Part shown: piece by piece, positions 50,330 through 59,979 of the stretch
How the letters are laid out: each line of letters begins with the position of its first letter
Position numbering within the stretch: the first letter of the stretch is position 1
NCBI RefSeq assembly: GCF_963678425.1
Contig: NZ_OY782855.1
Coordinates: 2,170,001-2,234,000 of the forward strand
Origin: an uncultured Bacteroides sp.
GTDB lineage: Bacteria; Bacteroidota; Bacteroidia; Bacteroidales; Bacteroidaceae
DNA length: 64,000 nt
Direction of reading: 5' to 3'
Position numbers and translations under genes: made by a program
The notes under the pieces: model-generated
Databases searched by the model: none
What the model was told of the DNA's origin: nothing
What the model saw: only the letters and a program-made list of their open reading frames with translations

Positions 50330-52312
50330 ATGAAAAAGATTCTTAGTACCATAACTCTCTTTTGCCTCCTGCTTTTATTGCTTCAATCGTGCGGATGGGA
50401 AAGCAGTCTTAAGAAAGGTGACCAAAGTTATGCTTTGGGTGAATATTATGATGCTGCGAAATATTACAGAAAAGCTTATTCAAATATTCCTTCAAAAGAT
50501 CGTAAAAAGAGAGCAGAGACCTCCTTTAAAATGGGCGATTGCTATCGACTGATCAACTATTCCGTCCGTGCTAAAGGAGCATACATGAATGCAGTACGTT
50601 ACAAATATCCGGATAGTATTGCTTTCTTTTACCTGGCTGAAGCCCTACGCAAAAGTGCTGATTATAAATCCGCTATCAAGAACTATGACCTATACCTGAC
50701 ATACAAGCCTAATGATATTCTGGCTCAGAATGGTTTAAAATCTTGTATACTTGCCCCTGAATGGAAAAAGAATCCAACGCGATATATTGTTAAGAAGTTC
50801 CCGATCCTGACTTCCAACCGCTGTGACTATTCACCCATGTATGCAGGCAAGGAAACCGAACAGATTTATTTTACTTCTACCCGTGACAAGGCCAAAGGAA
50901 ACAATCTGAATGGAATCACCGGGATGAAGAGTGCCGATATTTTTATGGCCAAAAAGAATGAGAAGAAGATCTGGCAACAACCGGAAAATATTGAATCGGA
51001 TATTAATTCGGATTTTGAGGATGGAGCTTGCTCCTTCACTGCAGACGGAAAGACAATGTACTTTACCCGTTGCCGCCTGGAAGCTAACACTCCTGCATTC
51101 GCGGAAATATTTGTATCTCAACGAACCGGAGCAAATTGGGGAACCCCTCAGAAATGCCAAATCAGCAAGGACTCTTTATCTTCCTATGCTCACCCTGCCA
51201 TCTCGCCTGATGGGCACTATCTGTACTTCACCTCTGACATGCTGGGGGGATATGGCGGCAAAGACATATGGAGAGTACCTGTTTCAAATGCAGGATTTGG
51301 AGCTGTAGAAAATCTTGGCGATGTAATAAACACTCCCGGAGACGAAATATTCCCGACAATAAAGGATAACGGAGATCTGTATTTCTCATCCGACGGACAT
51401 CCGGGAATGGGTGGGCTCGATCTCTTTCAGGCTCATCAGGACAGTTTAGGAAACTGGGAAGTTGAGAACCTGAAGTCACCGATGAATTCTCAGGGAGACG
51501 ATTTTGGAATGACATTTGAACAGGGGAAACAGCAAGGCTTTTTCACCTCCAACCGGGGAGATGCCCGAGGATGGGATCATATCTATACTTTCGAACTTCC
51601 TGAGTTAGTCCATACGGTTACCGGTTGGGTATATGACAAAGAAGGAGATGCATTGCCCGAGGCGACGGTAAACATTGTGGGGAAAAACGGAACGAATCTG
51701 AAAGTCAGTGTAAAAGGAGATGGTTCATTTACTCAGAAAGTGGAACGGGGACAGAACTACATAATGTTAGCCAGTTGTCGCGGTTATCTGAATTTCAAGC
51801 AAGAACTCAAAACAGATACTGTCAGCGAAAATAAGGATTACGAACTGGAATTCCCACTTGCTTCAATCACTCGTCCGGTACTTATAGAAAATATCTTTTA
51901 TGAATTTGATAAGGCGAACTTAACAGAAGAATCGACCAAGGCACTTAATGAGCTGATCAAGATGCTGAATGATAACCCCAATGTAACGATTGAGCTAAGT
52001 GCCCACTGTGATTATATTGGGAATGATAAATATAATGAAGGACTTTCTCAACGCCGTGCCGAATCTGTTGTTAAATATCTTATTGCAAAAGGTATTGATA
52101 AGGAACGCCTCACGGCTAAAGGATATGGAAAAAGCCAGCCTAAAGTAATAAATAAACGTTTGGCCAAAAAACTTCCATTCTTCAAAGAGGGAGATATACT
52201 GAATGAAGAATTCATCCGTAAGCTTCCTAAAGAGCAACAGGAAATATGTAACGCCATGAATAGACGTACTGAATTTAAGGTAGTAAGAACCACTTATAAG
52301 CTATACAAATAA
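50330..52312 (+). CDS. PorE-like OmpA family lipoprotein (TPR, PD40, CRD, OmpA)
   Basis: A 660-aa outer-membrane lipoprotein (lipobox LLQSCG). The order of domains is TPR (about 24-140), a six-bladed PD40/WD40-like beta-propeller (about 155-420; DYSPMYAGKETEQIYFTS, HPAISPDGHYLYFTSD), a carboxypeptidase-regulatory beta sandwich (about 425-505), and a C-terminal OmpA peptidoglycan-binding domain (about 520-655; YEFDKANLTEES, HCDYIGNDKYNEGLSQRRAESV). This is the architecture of PorE of Porphyromonas gingivalis, where it serves type 9 secretion. No T9SS gene is in this window, so the role here may be peptidoglycan anchoring only. Confidence 0.88.
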   Translation: MKKILSTITLFCLLLLLLQSCGWESSLKKGDQSYALGEYYDAAKYYRKAYSNIPSKDRKKRAETSFKMGDCYRLINYSVRAKGAYMNAVRYKYPDSIAFFYLAEALRKSADYKSAIKNYDLYLTYKPNDILAQNGLKSCILAPEWKKNPTRYIVKKFPILTSNRCDYSPMYAGKETEQIYFTSTRDKAKGNNLNGITGMKSADIFMAKKNEKKIWQQPENIESDINSDFEDGACSFTADGKTMYFTRCRLEANTPAFAEIFVSQRTGANWGTPQKCQISKDSLSSYAHPAISPDGHYLYFTSDMLGGYGGKDIWRVPVSNAGFGAVENLGDVINTPGDEIFPTIKDNGDLYFSSDGHPGMGGLDLFQAHQDSLGNWEVENLKSPMNSQGDDFGMTFEQGKQQGFFTSNRGDARGWDHIYTFELPELVHTVTGWVYDKEGDALPEATVNIVGKNGTNLKVSVKGDGSFTQKVERGQNYIMLASCRGYLNFKQELKTDTVSENKDYELEFPLASITRPVLIENIFYEFDKANLTEESTKALNELIKMLNDNPNVTIELSAHCDYIGNDKYNEGLSQRRAESVVKYLIAKGIDKERLTAKGYGKSQPKVINKRLAKKLPFFKEGDILNEEFIRKLPKEQQEICNAMNRRTEFKVVRTTYKLYK

Positions 52313-52314
52313 AA

Positions 52315-52352
52315 AATCTCATTCCTCGGTACTCTTACCTGAGAATGAGATT
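52315..52352. terminator. Bidirectional terminator between the OmpA lipoprotein gene and pstS
   Basis: AATCTCATT (52315-52323) pairs with AATGAGATT (52344-52352), extended inward by CTC/GAG and GGTA/TACC with small bulges. It follows the plus-strand stop by three bases and the minus-strand pstS stop by about 30. Confidence 0.75.
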
Positions 52353-52381
52353 CTGTGGAATAATATAGTAAACTGGAAATC

Positions 52382-53188
52382 TTATTTCAAAGAAATGTAT
52401 CCAACCTTGTCAACAATTTCCTGACCTTGAGCTGATTCAACAAAATTAATAAATGGAGCAAACCTGGCAGCATTCTTCTTATCATAGTAGAAGAATAGAG
52501 GACGAACAATTGGATAAGTTTTATTCTTAGCTGTTGCTACAGATGGAGCAACAAATGTTTTGCCATCATAAGAAACCTTGATTGCTTTTACATCTTTCTC
52601 CAGGTAAGCCAGACCAACGTAACCAATTGCACCTTTTGTCTGACTTACAGACTGAATAATTGCTCCTGTAGCAGGCATAGAAAGAATATTTTTCTTATAG
52701 TTCTTATTTTTCAAGACATGTTCTTTAAAGAATTCGTATGTACCTGAGCTTGTTTCTCTGGAATAAGCAACAATAGATAAATCAGCTCCACCAACCTGTT
52801 TCCAGTTAGTAATCTTTCCGGTAAAGATATCTTCTAGCTGCTGACGAGTAAGCTGGCTCACTTTATTGCCAGGATTAACAACTACAGCTAATGCATCAAA
52901 AGCTATAATCTTTTCCACTGGAGACTTTCCTGCCTGTTGAAACTTTACTTTTTCATCAAATTTAATTTTACGAGAAGCAGAAGCTATATCTGTTGTTCCA
53001 GCAAGTAAAGCTGAAATACCAACTCCACTACCACCACCGGTTACAGTCACACTTCCACCTTTTTTGTTAAACATCTCTGCCTCTTTCTGAGCCAATGGTA
53101 ACACTGTATCACTACCTTTTACACGTTGAGCAAATGTTCCTTGAGCTATGCTACAAATCAATGCTATTGCTAAAATAATCTTTTTCAT
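52382..53188 (-). CDS. pstS: Phosphate ABC transporter substrate-binding protein PstS
   Basis: Periplasmic phosphate receptor. It is 268 aa with a signal peptide (MKKIILAIALICSIAQGTFAQ). The phosphate-binding pattern is present: KGSDTVLPLAQKEAEMF with GGGSGVGISALLAGTTDIA, and SRETSSGTYEFFKEHVL. pstC, pstA, pstB and phoU do not follow; a terminator does. Upstream, 26 bp away, is a porin gene on the same strand, so it forms a porin-pstS unit. PstSCAB must be completed from elsewhere. Confidence 0.92.
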   Translation of the reverse strand: MKKIILAIALICSIAQGTFAQRVKGSDTVLPLAQKEAEMFNKKGGSVTVTGGGSGVGISALLAGTTDIASASRKIKFDEKVKFQQAGKSPVEKIIAFDALAVVVNPGNKVSQLTRQQLEDIFTGKITNWKQVGGADLSIVAYSRETSSGTYEFFKEHVLKNKNYKKNILSMPATGAIIQSVSQTKGAIGYVGLAYLEKDVKAIKVSYDGKTFVAPSVATAKNKTYPIVRPLFFYYDKKNAARFAPFINFVESAQGQEIVDKVGYISLK

Positions 53189-53214
53189 ATTTCTATATTT
53201 TAAAATATTAGTTC

Positions 53215-54489
53215 TTAAAATTTATATTGTAATCTTACTGTGAAAATATTGTCTTTCAAATCAGAGCCATATCCTGAAAGGTTTTTTGATTTTTCATTAT
53301 GTGCCATATCATAATAGGCCATCAGTCTGAAATTATTGTTCATTCTATAAAGATACCCAATGCCCAAATTATATTTCTTCACATCACCTTTTCCTGTATT
53401 ACTGCCAGTTATACCAATTTCATCGCCGGCTAGTTTTGTATTAGGATCGTAAGAATCATATCTCAGAACTAAAGAGTGTTTTGTTTGTCCCAGATCCTGA
53501 ATCAGATAAACGTTATAGCTCATAAATTCACGGCGATAAGTATCGCTTGTTGGTAATGCCGAAGCATTAGGACTTTTTGAATCACCAAGTATACCCGGCT
53601 GTTTACCAGCAACCATTTCAGCACGCAATGTAGTCATACCTGCTCCTGAAGATATTAAAAGCTGGCCATCTAATCCATAATAAGTACGTTTAGAGTAATC
53701 ACCTGCTTTTGCGCCACTTACAGCAACAAACTTATTCCCAGACATTTCATAGACATTGGCAGTTCCCTGATACGTACCTCCTAAATATAATGAAGCACCA
53801 AGTCCAAACTGAACATTGTTATAACTCTTCTTATAAGTCAAGTGAGAAATCCAATCCTTTCTATTGTGAACATCCTGCTTCATACCATTACCGGCAAACA
53901 ATCCGGTTTCTAATTTGAATGCATCCCAGGCATGTCCTTTAGGAGCCTGAAGAGTTAACATACCTCCTAAATCAACCTCATTAGGAAAAAGGATATTACA
54001 AGCGGTACTTCTTTCCGGAGTTTCAAGAGAACTGGATGAGTAAGGAATTTCATTACCAAAAGGTCTGTTAGCGATACCAGCCTGAAGCGAAATCCATTTT
54101 GTCCATGGTTCTGTTACACTAAAGTATAATTCCTTTACTTCAACTGCTTTTTCTGTCATCTCAAACTGAGCAACAGCTGTATTAGGTGCACCCTCAAACA
54201 AATCAGAATAGGCAAATTTAAGGCGACCACGGCGTAGTCCGAAACGTGTGTAATTATCTTCCGTGCCGGCTTTTGCTGTTCCTACTTTTAGGCTAGCATC
54301 CTTTTGACCGAACTGTAGGTCACTCTGAATGTAACCAGATATTTTCAATTTATTTAAGTTCTCAACGAGCGAACCTATTCTTTCAGTCTCTGCCTGTGTT
54401 TTTTCGAGAGATGTTAATTCAACTTCTTCCTGTGCCATTACTGACAATGTCGAAAGACATAAGAGAGAGCAAACTAAAATCTTTTTCAT
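53215..54489 (-). CDS. Phosphate-selective-type outer-membrane porin
   Basis: A 424-aa porin. The signal peptide is MKKILVCSLLCLSTLSVMAQ; a short coiled segment (LEKTQAETERIGSLVENLNKL) follows, as in OprO/OprP-type porins, then about 16 strand-like stretches ending RLQYKF with a terminal phenylalanine. RGRLKFAYSDLFEGAPNTAVAQFE and WISLQAGIANRPFGNE are the family motifs. The start was set at the ATG 54489. Co-transcribed with pstS, which supports phosphate as the solute. Confidence 0.85.
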   Translation of the reverse strand: MKKILVCSLLCLSTLSVMAQEEVELTSLEKTQAETERIGSLVENLNKLKISGYIQSDLQFGQKDASLKVGTAKAGTEDNYTRFGLRRGRLKFAYSDLFEGAPNTAVAQFEMTEKAVEVKELYFSVTEPWTKWISLQAGIANRPFGNEIPYSSSSLETPERSTACNILFPNEVDLGGMLTLQAPKGHAWDAFKLETGLFAGNGMKQDVHNRKDWISHLTYKKSYNNVQFGLGASLYLGGTYQGTANVYEMSGNKFVAVSGAKAGDYSKRTYYGLDGQLLISSGAGMTTLRAEMVAGKQPGILGDSKSPNASALPTSDTYRREFMSYNVYLIQDLGQTKHSLVLRYDSYDPNTKLAGDEIGITGSNTGKGDVKKYNLGIGYLYRMNNNFRLMAYYDMAHNEKSKNLSGYGSDLKDNIFTVRLQYKF

Positions 54490-54717
54490 ACCTAAATTTT
54501 TTGTTATTAATTTGATACTGCAAAGTAAGCTCAGAAACATTTCGTTTTTATTTCGTGTCAATTACGTTATAAAGACAATAATGTTACTAATATATTACAA
54601 CGGCTAGCAAACATCTATTGTTTATTATAAATCAAGCAATTAAATTACAATTTCCTAGTTGGCAAGATTTTTTCTACCTTTGCACCTCATTTCCATCCGG
54701 AACAAATTAACAAGAAG

Positions 54718-55626
54718 ATGAATATCGACAAGAATAAGTGGGGAAGCAATAGCCTCTATCACGCCATGGCATTATTTACCGTAATAATCTGGGGAACCAC
54801 ATTTATATCAACCAAGATTCTCATTAAACAAGGGCTCACTCCCGAAGATATTCTTTTCTATCGTTTTATGATTGCATATATCTGCATCTGGACCATTTGT
54901 CCACGCAAGTTATTTGCAAATAATCTGAAAGATGAACTTTTATTCATCGCAACTGGTCTGTGCGGAGGTTCACTCTATTTTATTGCAGAGAACAGAGCTT
55001 TAGGAATTACTTTAGCTTCTAATGTATCTCTTATTGTGTGTACCACTTCTATCTTCACAGCTATTCTATCTCATCTGTTTATAAAAGGAGAAAAACTAAA
55101 AAAGAATCTTATATATGGTTCTTTTATCGCTTTGGCAGGAGTAGCCTTTGTTGTATTCAACGGTAGTTTCATCCTGGAAATTAATCCTGTGGGAGATCTG
55201 CTTACAATCACAGCTGCATTAATGTGGGCTTTTTACAGTATTATTTTAAAGAAGTTAGACAAGAAGTATTCAACCTTACTCATTACCCGGAAAGTATTCT
55301 TTTACGGAATAATAACTCTGTTACCTACGTTCCTCATTTCTCCGTTAACAACAGATACCCACGTATTATTTCAACCGATAGTTCTGGGGAATTTTATTTT
55401 TCTTGGAGTAGTTGCCTCTATGCTTTGCTATATTCTATGGAATATGTCTATTAAACATTTAGGAGCCGCACGTACCACAAACTACGTATACGTTGTTCCG
55501 TTAGTAACGCTCATCACCTCTTCCTTAATTATAAACGAAACAATCACCCTCTTTGCAATAACAGGAGCATTACTTATATTAAGTGGGGTGTATATAGCGG
55601 AAAGGGGATTTTCCTGGCCTAAATAA
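54718..55626 (+). CDS. EamA/DMT family transporter
   Basis: A 302-aa membrane protein with ten hydrophobic segments in two EamA repeats (GTTFISTKILIKQGLTPEDILFYRF in the first, LMWAFYSIILKKLDKKY in the second). Drug/metabolite transporter superfamily; the substrate is unknown. TACCTTTG at 54675-54682 is a plausible -7 element. A single gene. Confidence 0.88.
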   Translation: MNIDKNKWGSNSLYHAMALFTVIIWGTTFISTKILIKQGLTPEDILFYRFMIAYICIWTICPRKLFANNLKDELLFIATGLCGGSLYFIAENRALGITLASNVSLIVCTTSIFTAILSHLFIKGEKLKKNLIYGSFIALAGVAFVVFNGSFILEINPVGDLLTITAALMWAFYSIILKKLDKKYSTLLITRKVFFYGIITLLPTFLISPLTTDTHVLFQPIVLGNFIFLGVVASMLCYILWNMSIKHLGAARTTNYVYVVPLVTLITSSLIINETITLFAITGALLILSGVYIAERGFSWPK

Positions 55627-55759
55627 TTTGCATAAAACAAGAACAAAGGCAGACGAAAGGTTATTCTTCCGAGCTACATTCGCTTTAAAAATTTCATCGA
55701 AAAGAAACTGCCATTGGAACTTTTTCATTAAGTTTGCAAACGGAAATTAAGAAACAGCC

Positions 55760-56554
55760 ATGAAACAATATTTGGATTTACTCGACAGAGTTATGAAAGA
55801 AGGTGCCCGTAAAGATGATCGTACGGGAACTGGTACTATTAGTGTATTTGGACATCAAATGCGCTTTAATATGGATGAAGGTTTTCCATGCCTCACCACA
55901 AAGAAGCTTCACCTGAAATCCATTATTCATGAACTTCTTTGGTTCTTACAAGGAGACACTAATGTGAAATACCTTCAGGACAATGGCGTGAGAATCTGGA
56001 ATGAGTGGGCCGACGAGAGTGGCGACCTTGGACATGTTTATGGTTACCAATGGCGTTCATGGCCTGATTATAACGGTGGGCATATTGATCAGATAAAGGA
56101 ACTTGTGGAAACAATAAAGCATAATCCGGATTCAAGACGTATGCTTGTCAGTGCATGGAATGTAGCAGATATTAATAATATGAAACTCCCACCCTGTCAC
56201 ATTTTATTCCAATTTTATGTGGCCGATGGACGATTAAGTTTGCAACTTTATCAACGCAGTGCCGATATTTTCCTTGGAGTTCCCTTCAATATTGCTTCTT
56301 ACGCTTTATTACTTCAGATGATGGCACAAGTCACCGGACTTAAAGCCGGAGATTTTGTTCATACACTTGGAGATGCTCATATCTATCTGAACCACCTGGA
56401 GCAAGTAAAACTTCAGCTTAGCAGAGAGCCACGTCCACTTCCTACGATGAAAATCAATCCGGACGTAAAAGATATATTCAGTTTTAAATTTGAAGATTTT
56501 GAACTGGTAAATTATAACCCGCACCCTCACATTAAAGGTGAAGTATCTGTATAA
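55760..56554 (+). CDS. thyA: Thymidylate synthase
   Basis: Methylates dUMP to dTMP using methylene-tetrahydrofolate. It is 264 aa. RKDDRTGTGTISVFGHQMRF, the catalytic cysteine in LPPCHILFQFYV, and the LSLQLYQRSADIFLGVPFNI region are intact. folA follows after 11 bp, a functional pair because ThyA generates dihydrofolate. TAAGTTTG (55729-55736) is a likely -7 element. Confidence 0.97.
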   Translation: MKQYLDLLDRVMKEGARKDDRTGTGTISVFGHQMRFNMDEGFPCLTTKKLHLKSIIHELLWFLQGDTNVKYLQDNGVRIWNEWADESGDLGHVYGYQWRSWPDYNGGHIDQIKELVETIKHNPDSRRMLVSAWNVADINNMKLPPCHILFQFYVADGRLSLQLYQRSADIFLGVPFNIASYALLLQMMAQVTGLKAGDFVHTLGDAHIYLNHLEQVKLQLSREPRPLPTMKINPDVKDIFSFKFEDFELVNYNPHPHIKGEVSV

Positions 56555-56565
56555 ACACAAACAAT

Positions 56566-57060
56566 ATGAGTAAAGTATCCATCATCGTTGCCGCATCACA
56601 GAATAATGCCATCGGGCGTGACAACCAACTTCTTTACCGGCTTTCCAATGATCTGAAGCGTTTCAAAGCGCTCACTACGGGACACACCGTGATTATGGGC
56701 AGAAACACTTTTGAGTCATTACCCAAAGGAGCTTTACCCAACAGACGGAATCTGGTACTCTCTACTAATCCTCAGGCTGAGTTTAAAGGAGCAGAGCGAT
56801 TCTCTTCTCTGGAAGAAGCTCTTGCAGCATGTCAAGCGGAAGAAGAAGTGTTTATTATTGGAGGAGATAGTGTTTACAAACAAGCAATATCAATCGCAGA
56901 TGCAATCTATCTGACCTTAATTGAAGATGTTGCAAAAGATGCGGACGCATTTTTTCCTGAAATAAAAGAGGAAGAGTGGAAAGAAACGGGCAGAGAGTCT
57001 CATTCAATTGATGAAAAGCACCACTACCCGTATATTTTTATTGATTACAAAAGACGCTGA
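56566..57060 (+). CDS. folA: Dihydrofolate reductase
   Basis: Reduces dihydrofolate with NADPH. It is 164 aa with IIVAASQNNAIGRDNQLLYRL at the N-terminus, the acid in SNDLKRFK (equivalent to D27 of E. coli), MGRNTFESLP and FIIGGDSVYKQAI. It follows thyA. Its last 16 bases overlap the 3' end of the converging Lrp gene. Confidence 0.96.
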   Translation: MSKVSIIVAASQNNAIGRDNQLLYRLSNDLKRFKALTTGHTVIMGRNTFESLPKGALPNRRNLVLSTNPQAEFKGAERFSSLEEALAACQAEEEVFIIGGDSVYKQAISIADAIYLTLIEDVAKDADAFFPEIKEEEWKETGRESHSIDEKHHYPYIFIDYKRR

Positions 57061-57542
57061 ATGTTTTCTTCGTCTATTTCATCATCAAGGATTGGCATCT
57101 GACGTCTGATTGCCTCGTGAAAAGAGATTAATGTCTCTGTACGAGACAAGCCAAGAGGCTGAAGTTTATCATGAATAACGCTTAGCAAATGAAAATTATT
57201 CTTAGCATAAATTTTAATAAACATATCATATTGGCCTGTAGTATAATGACATTCCACTACTTCCGGAACAGCCTCCAAAGCTTTTCTTACTGCCTCAAAA
57301 TTAGATGGATCTTTTAGGAAAAGCCCTATATATGCACAAGTCTCATAACCAACCTTTTCCGGATCAATTATATATTCCGATCCTTTCAATATGCCTAAAT
57401 TAGTTAGTTTCTGTATGCGTTGATGAATTGCTGCACCTGAAACATTACATGCACGCGCCACTTCCAAAAAAGGAATCCGGGCATTGTCTGCTATCAAACG
57501 AAGTATTTCTCTATCCAAACGATCTAATTGATGATATCCCAT
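57045..57542 (-). CDS. Lrp/AsnC family transcriptional regulator
   Basis: A 165-aa regulator with an N-terminal winged helix (LDREILRLIADNARIPFLEVARA, then SGAAIHQRIQKL) and a C-terminal ligand-binding RAM domain (EVVECHYTTGQYDMFIKIYAKN). The ligand is probably an amino acid. Its stop lies inside the folA end. TAACTTTG on the minus strand (plus 57564-57571) is a likely -7 element, divergent from the M64 peptidase gene. Confidence 0.92.
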   Translation of the reverse strand: MGYHQLDRLDREILRLIADNARIPFLEVARACNVSGAAIHQRIQKLTNLGILKGSEYIIDPEKVGYETCAYIGLFLKDPSNFEAVRKALEAVPEVVECHYTTGQYDMFIKIYAKNNFHLLSVIHDKLQPLGLSRTETLISFHEAIRRQMPILDDEIDEENIQRLL

Positions 57543-57712
57543 ATTTTTATTTGATTATTTTCGCAAAGTTACATATTTTTTTACCACTTTAAAAACGAAC
57601 TATCACTTTTATTCTTAAAAAAATAATAATTCAACACTTCTTAATACTCTTCGCAAAAGTTTTCGCTACTATTATTCAAAAAAAACTTAACTTTGCAAAA
57701 AAATAGGTCCAC

Positions 57713-58963
57713 ATGAAAAAGAACATTCTACTATTAATGTTATGTTGTTGCTTCTGCATCAACGTTAATTTAAAAGCACAATCCTTCAATGATTATTTCA
57801 TCAACAGAACACTACGGCTAGATTATATTTTCTCGGGAACGGCAAATCAGCAAGCCGTTTCGGTAGAAGCTTTGTCTCAACTGTCTTCATGGGCAGGAAG
57901 ACGTCATCACCTGTCGGAACTTCCGGTTGATGGCAACGGACAGATTACGATAAATGATGTAAAGTCGGGAACTTGCATTTATAAGACTTCTTTCAGTACG
58001 CTTTTCCAGGAATGGCTGGATACAGATGAAGCCAGGAATACAGCTCGCGGATTTGAGAATACCTTTCTTGTACCCTACCCCAAACAACCGGTAGAAATCA
58101 GCGTATCGTTCAGAGATAAAAAAGGAAACTACAACACTATGCTAAAGCACGTTGTGAATCCTGGTGATATACTAATCAAAAAGCTGGAGGATACCCATAC
58201 TACCCCTTATACTTACCTGCAAAAAAGCGGAAGTCCGGAAGATTGCATTGACGTAGCCATCCTTGCGGAAGGATACACCAAAGAGGAAATGGAGTTATTC
58301 CTCAAAGATGCAAAAATAGCTTGTGAATCATTATTTGCTCACGAGCCTTTCCGTTCCATGAAAGACCGGTTTAATATTGTGGCTGTAGAAAGTCCTTCAA
58401 AAGATAGTGGCGTAAGTGCACCCAAAAACGGAATCTGGAAGAACACGGCATTCAGTTCTCATTTCGACAGTTTTTACTCAGACAGGTATCTTACAAGCAG
58501 CAACCTGACCGACATTCATAACTCGCTGGCAGGAATTCCCTATGAGCATATTATTATTCTTGCCAATACGGAACAGTATGGAGGTGGAGGAATCTATAAT
58601 TCCTTTACGTTAACCACTGCACATCACGAACATTTCCGTCCTGTAGTAGTTCATGAGTTCGGACATAGCTTTGCCGGCCTTGCTGATGAATATTACTACG
58701 ACAAGGACTTATTCAACGGCATCTACCCTTTTGATGTTGAACCATGGGAACAAAACATTACCACACGTGTCAATTTTCCTGCAAAATGGAAAGACATGGT
58801 TGAAAAAGGAACAGCCAAACTCGTTGAAGGAGGAGGATATTCTTCTAAAAACATTTACCGTGGTGCTGAAGATTGCCGGATGAAAACAAACACCTGTGCC
58901 TGTTTCTGTCCGGTTTGTCAAAGAGCAATCAAAAGAATGATTGATTTCTATACCCTTCCTTAA
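57713..58963 (+). CDS. M64 family metallopeptidase (IgA-peptidase fold)
   Basis: A 416-aa secreted zinc peptidase. The signal peptide is MKKNILLLMLCCCFCINVNLKAQ. The N-terminal part is a beta domain (about 24-160); the catalytic domain holds VVHEFGHSFAGLADEYYY near residue 310, giving zinc ligands HExxH and the downstream D/E, and a cysteine-rich C-terminus (CRMKTNTCACFCPVC). It is related to peptidases first described in Clostridium that cleave IgA, but the substrate cannot be inferred. Promoter -7 TAACTTTG at 57688-57695. Confidence 0.9.
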   Translation: MKKNILLLMLCCCFCINVNLKAQSFNDYFINRTLRLDYIFSGTANQQAVSVEALSQLSSWAGRRHHLSELPVDGNGQITINDVKSGTCIYKTSFSTLFQEWLDTDEARNTARGFENTFLVPYPKQPVEISVSFRDKKGNYNTMLKHVVNPGDILIKKLEDTHTTPYTYLQKSGSPEDCIDVAILAEGYTKEEMELFLKDAKIACESLFAHEPFRSMKDRFNIVAVESPSKDSGVSAPKNGIWKNTAFSSHFDSFYSDRYLTSSNLTDIHNSLAGIPYEHIIILANTEQYGGGGIYNSFTLTTAHHEHFRPVVVHEFGHSFAGLADEYYYDKDLFNGIYPFDVEPWEQNITTRVNFPAKWKDMVEKGTAKLVEGGGYSSKNIYRGAEDCRMKTNTCACFCPVCQRAIKRMIDFYTLP

Positions 58964-58974
58964 TTATTCGATTA

Positions 58975-59511
58975 ATGATTTCTATTCAGCAAATTCATAC
59001 TGCAGACAAAGAACATTACTGTTTTGTGGAGAATCTCTTTACAACTGCTTTTCCAAAAGAAGAGCGTAGAGAGATTTCTTTGCAACGGGAATATACTGAC
59101 CATAAAAAACATTTTCACAATAACATTATCCTGATCGATGAGGTACCTGTGGGATTTATTGTTTACTGGAAGTTTGACAGCTTCTTTTATGTGGAACATT
59201 TTGCAATTGATGCTACAAAAAGGGATGGCGGGTACGGACAAAAAGCTCTGGATGCACTGAAAGAACAACTAAAGTCTCCCATCGTATTGGAAGTTGAGCA
59301 ACCTCGAGATGAGATAAGTGAGCGACGGATCAGATTTTACCAACGCCAGGGTTACCAGTTATGGAAAAATGAGTACCAACAACCACCCTACCGTAAAAAA
59401 GACAATTACCTACCCATGCAGCTCATGGTTCATGGAGAATTAGACTGTGATTCTGATTTTGAACTGATAAAAACAACTTTATATAAAGAAGTGTATCAGG
59501 TTGAGAACTAA
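58975..59511 (+). CDS. GNAT family N-acetyltransferase
   Basis: A 178-aa acetyltransferase of the GNAT fold. The acetyl-CoA loop RDGGYGQKALDAL is near residue 83, and VEHFAIDATK precedes it as motif A. It starts 11 bp after the peptidase gene, so the two are likely one transcript. Substrate unknown. Confidence 0.85.
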   Translation: MISIQQIHTADKEHYCFVENLFTTAFPKEERREISLQREYTDHKKHFHNNIILIDEVPVGFIVYWKFDSFFYVEHFAIDATKRDGGYGQKALDALKEQLKSPIVLEVEQPRDEISERRIRFYQRQGYQLWKNEYQQPPYRKKDNYLPMQLMVHGELDCDSDFELIKTTLYKEVYQVEN

Positions 59512-59523
59512 AAATAAAGGATA

Positions 59524-59979
59524 TTACTCTGGACGAGCAGAATAAACAATATTAAACACATTTGCTCTGCGTAAAGCCTGCTTAACATCCGATACAATTC
59601 CCATAGGCGTATCTTTATCAACCTTCAGCATTACGGTCATCAAAGAATAATCATTCGGGTTATGATCATCCCTGAATTTCTTCATGTACGCCTCAACCCC
59701 GGCAACCGTTATAATTTTATTATTTAACTGAATGCGATACGCAGCAGCCTTCTTTCTCTTTGGTTTACCTATATAAATAGTTGTAACAATAGCTCTCTTC
59801 CCTACAACTGAAAGTTCCGTTGCCTGCGGAGCATTCACCTGTCCTACCTGTAATTTATCTTTCCGGATATTGGTCAGCATCACAATAAAGAAAAGCAAAA
59901 TAAGAAAGATTGTAGGCAATGCAAGCGCATTCAGTCTTGGTATTCTCAGCTTTTCACTAGTCTCAAATCGTTTTTTCAT
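59524..59979 (-). CDS. exbD: ExbD-like protein B, lacking the membrane aspartate
   Basis: A 151-aa protein with one N-terminal membrane helix (about 18-38) and a periplasmic ExbD-type domain (about 50-150; IVTTIYIGKPKRKKAAAYRIQLNN). The family normally has an aspartate directly after LP at the helix start (LPD); here it is LPT, threonine at residue 23, with no acidic residue elsewhere in the helix. It overlaps the preceding exbD-like gene by four bases. TonB is not encoded in this operon. Confidence 0.88.
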   Translation of the reverse strand: MKKRFETSEKLRIPRLNALALPTIFLILLFFIVMLTNIRKDKLQVGQVNAPQATELSVVGKRAIVTTIYIGKPKRKKAAAYRIQLNNKIITVAGVEAYMKKFRDDHNPNDYSLMTVMLKVDKDTPMGIVSDVKQALRRANVFNIVYSARPE

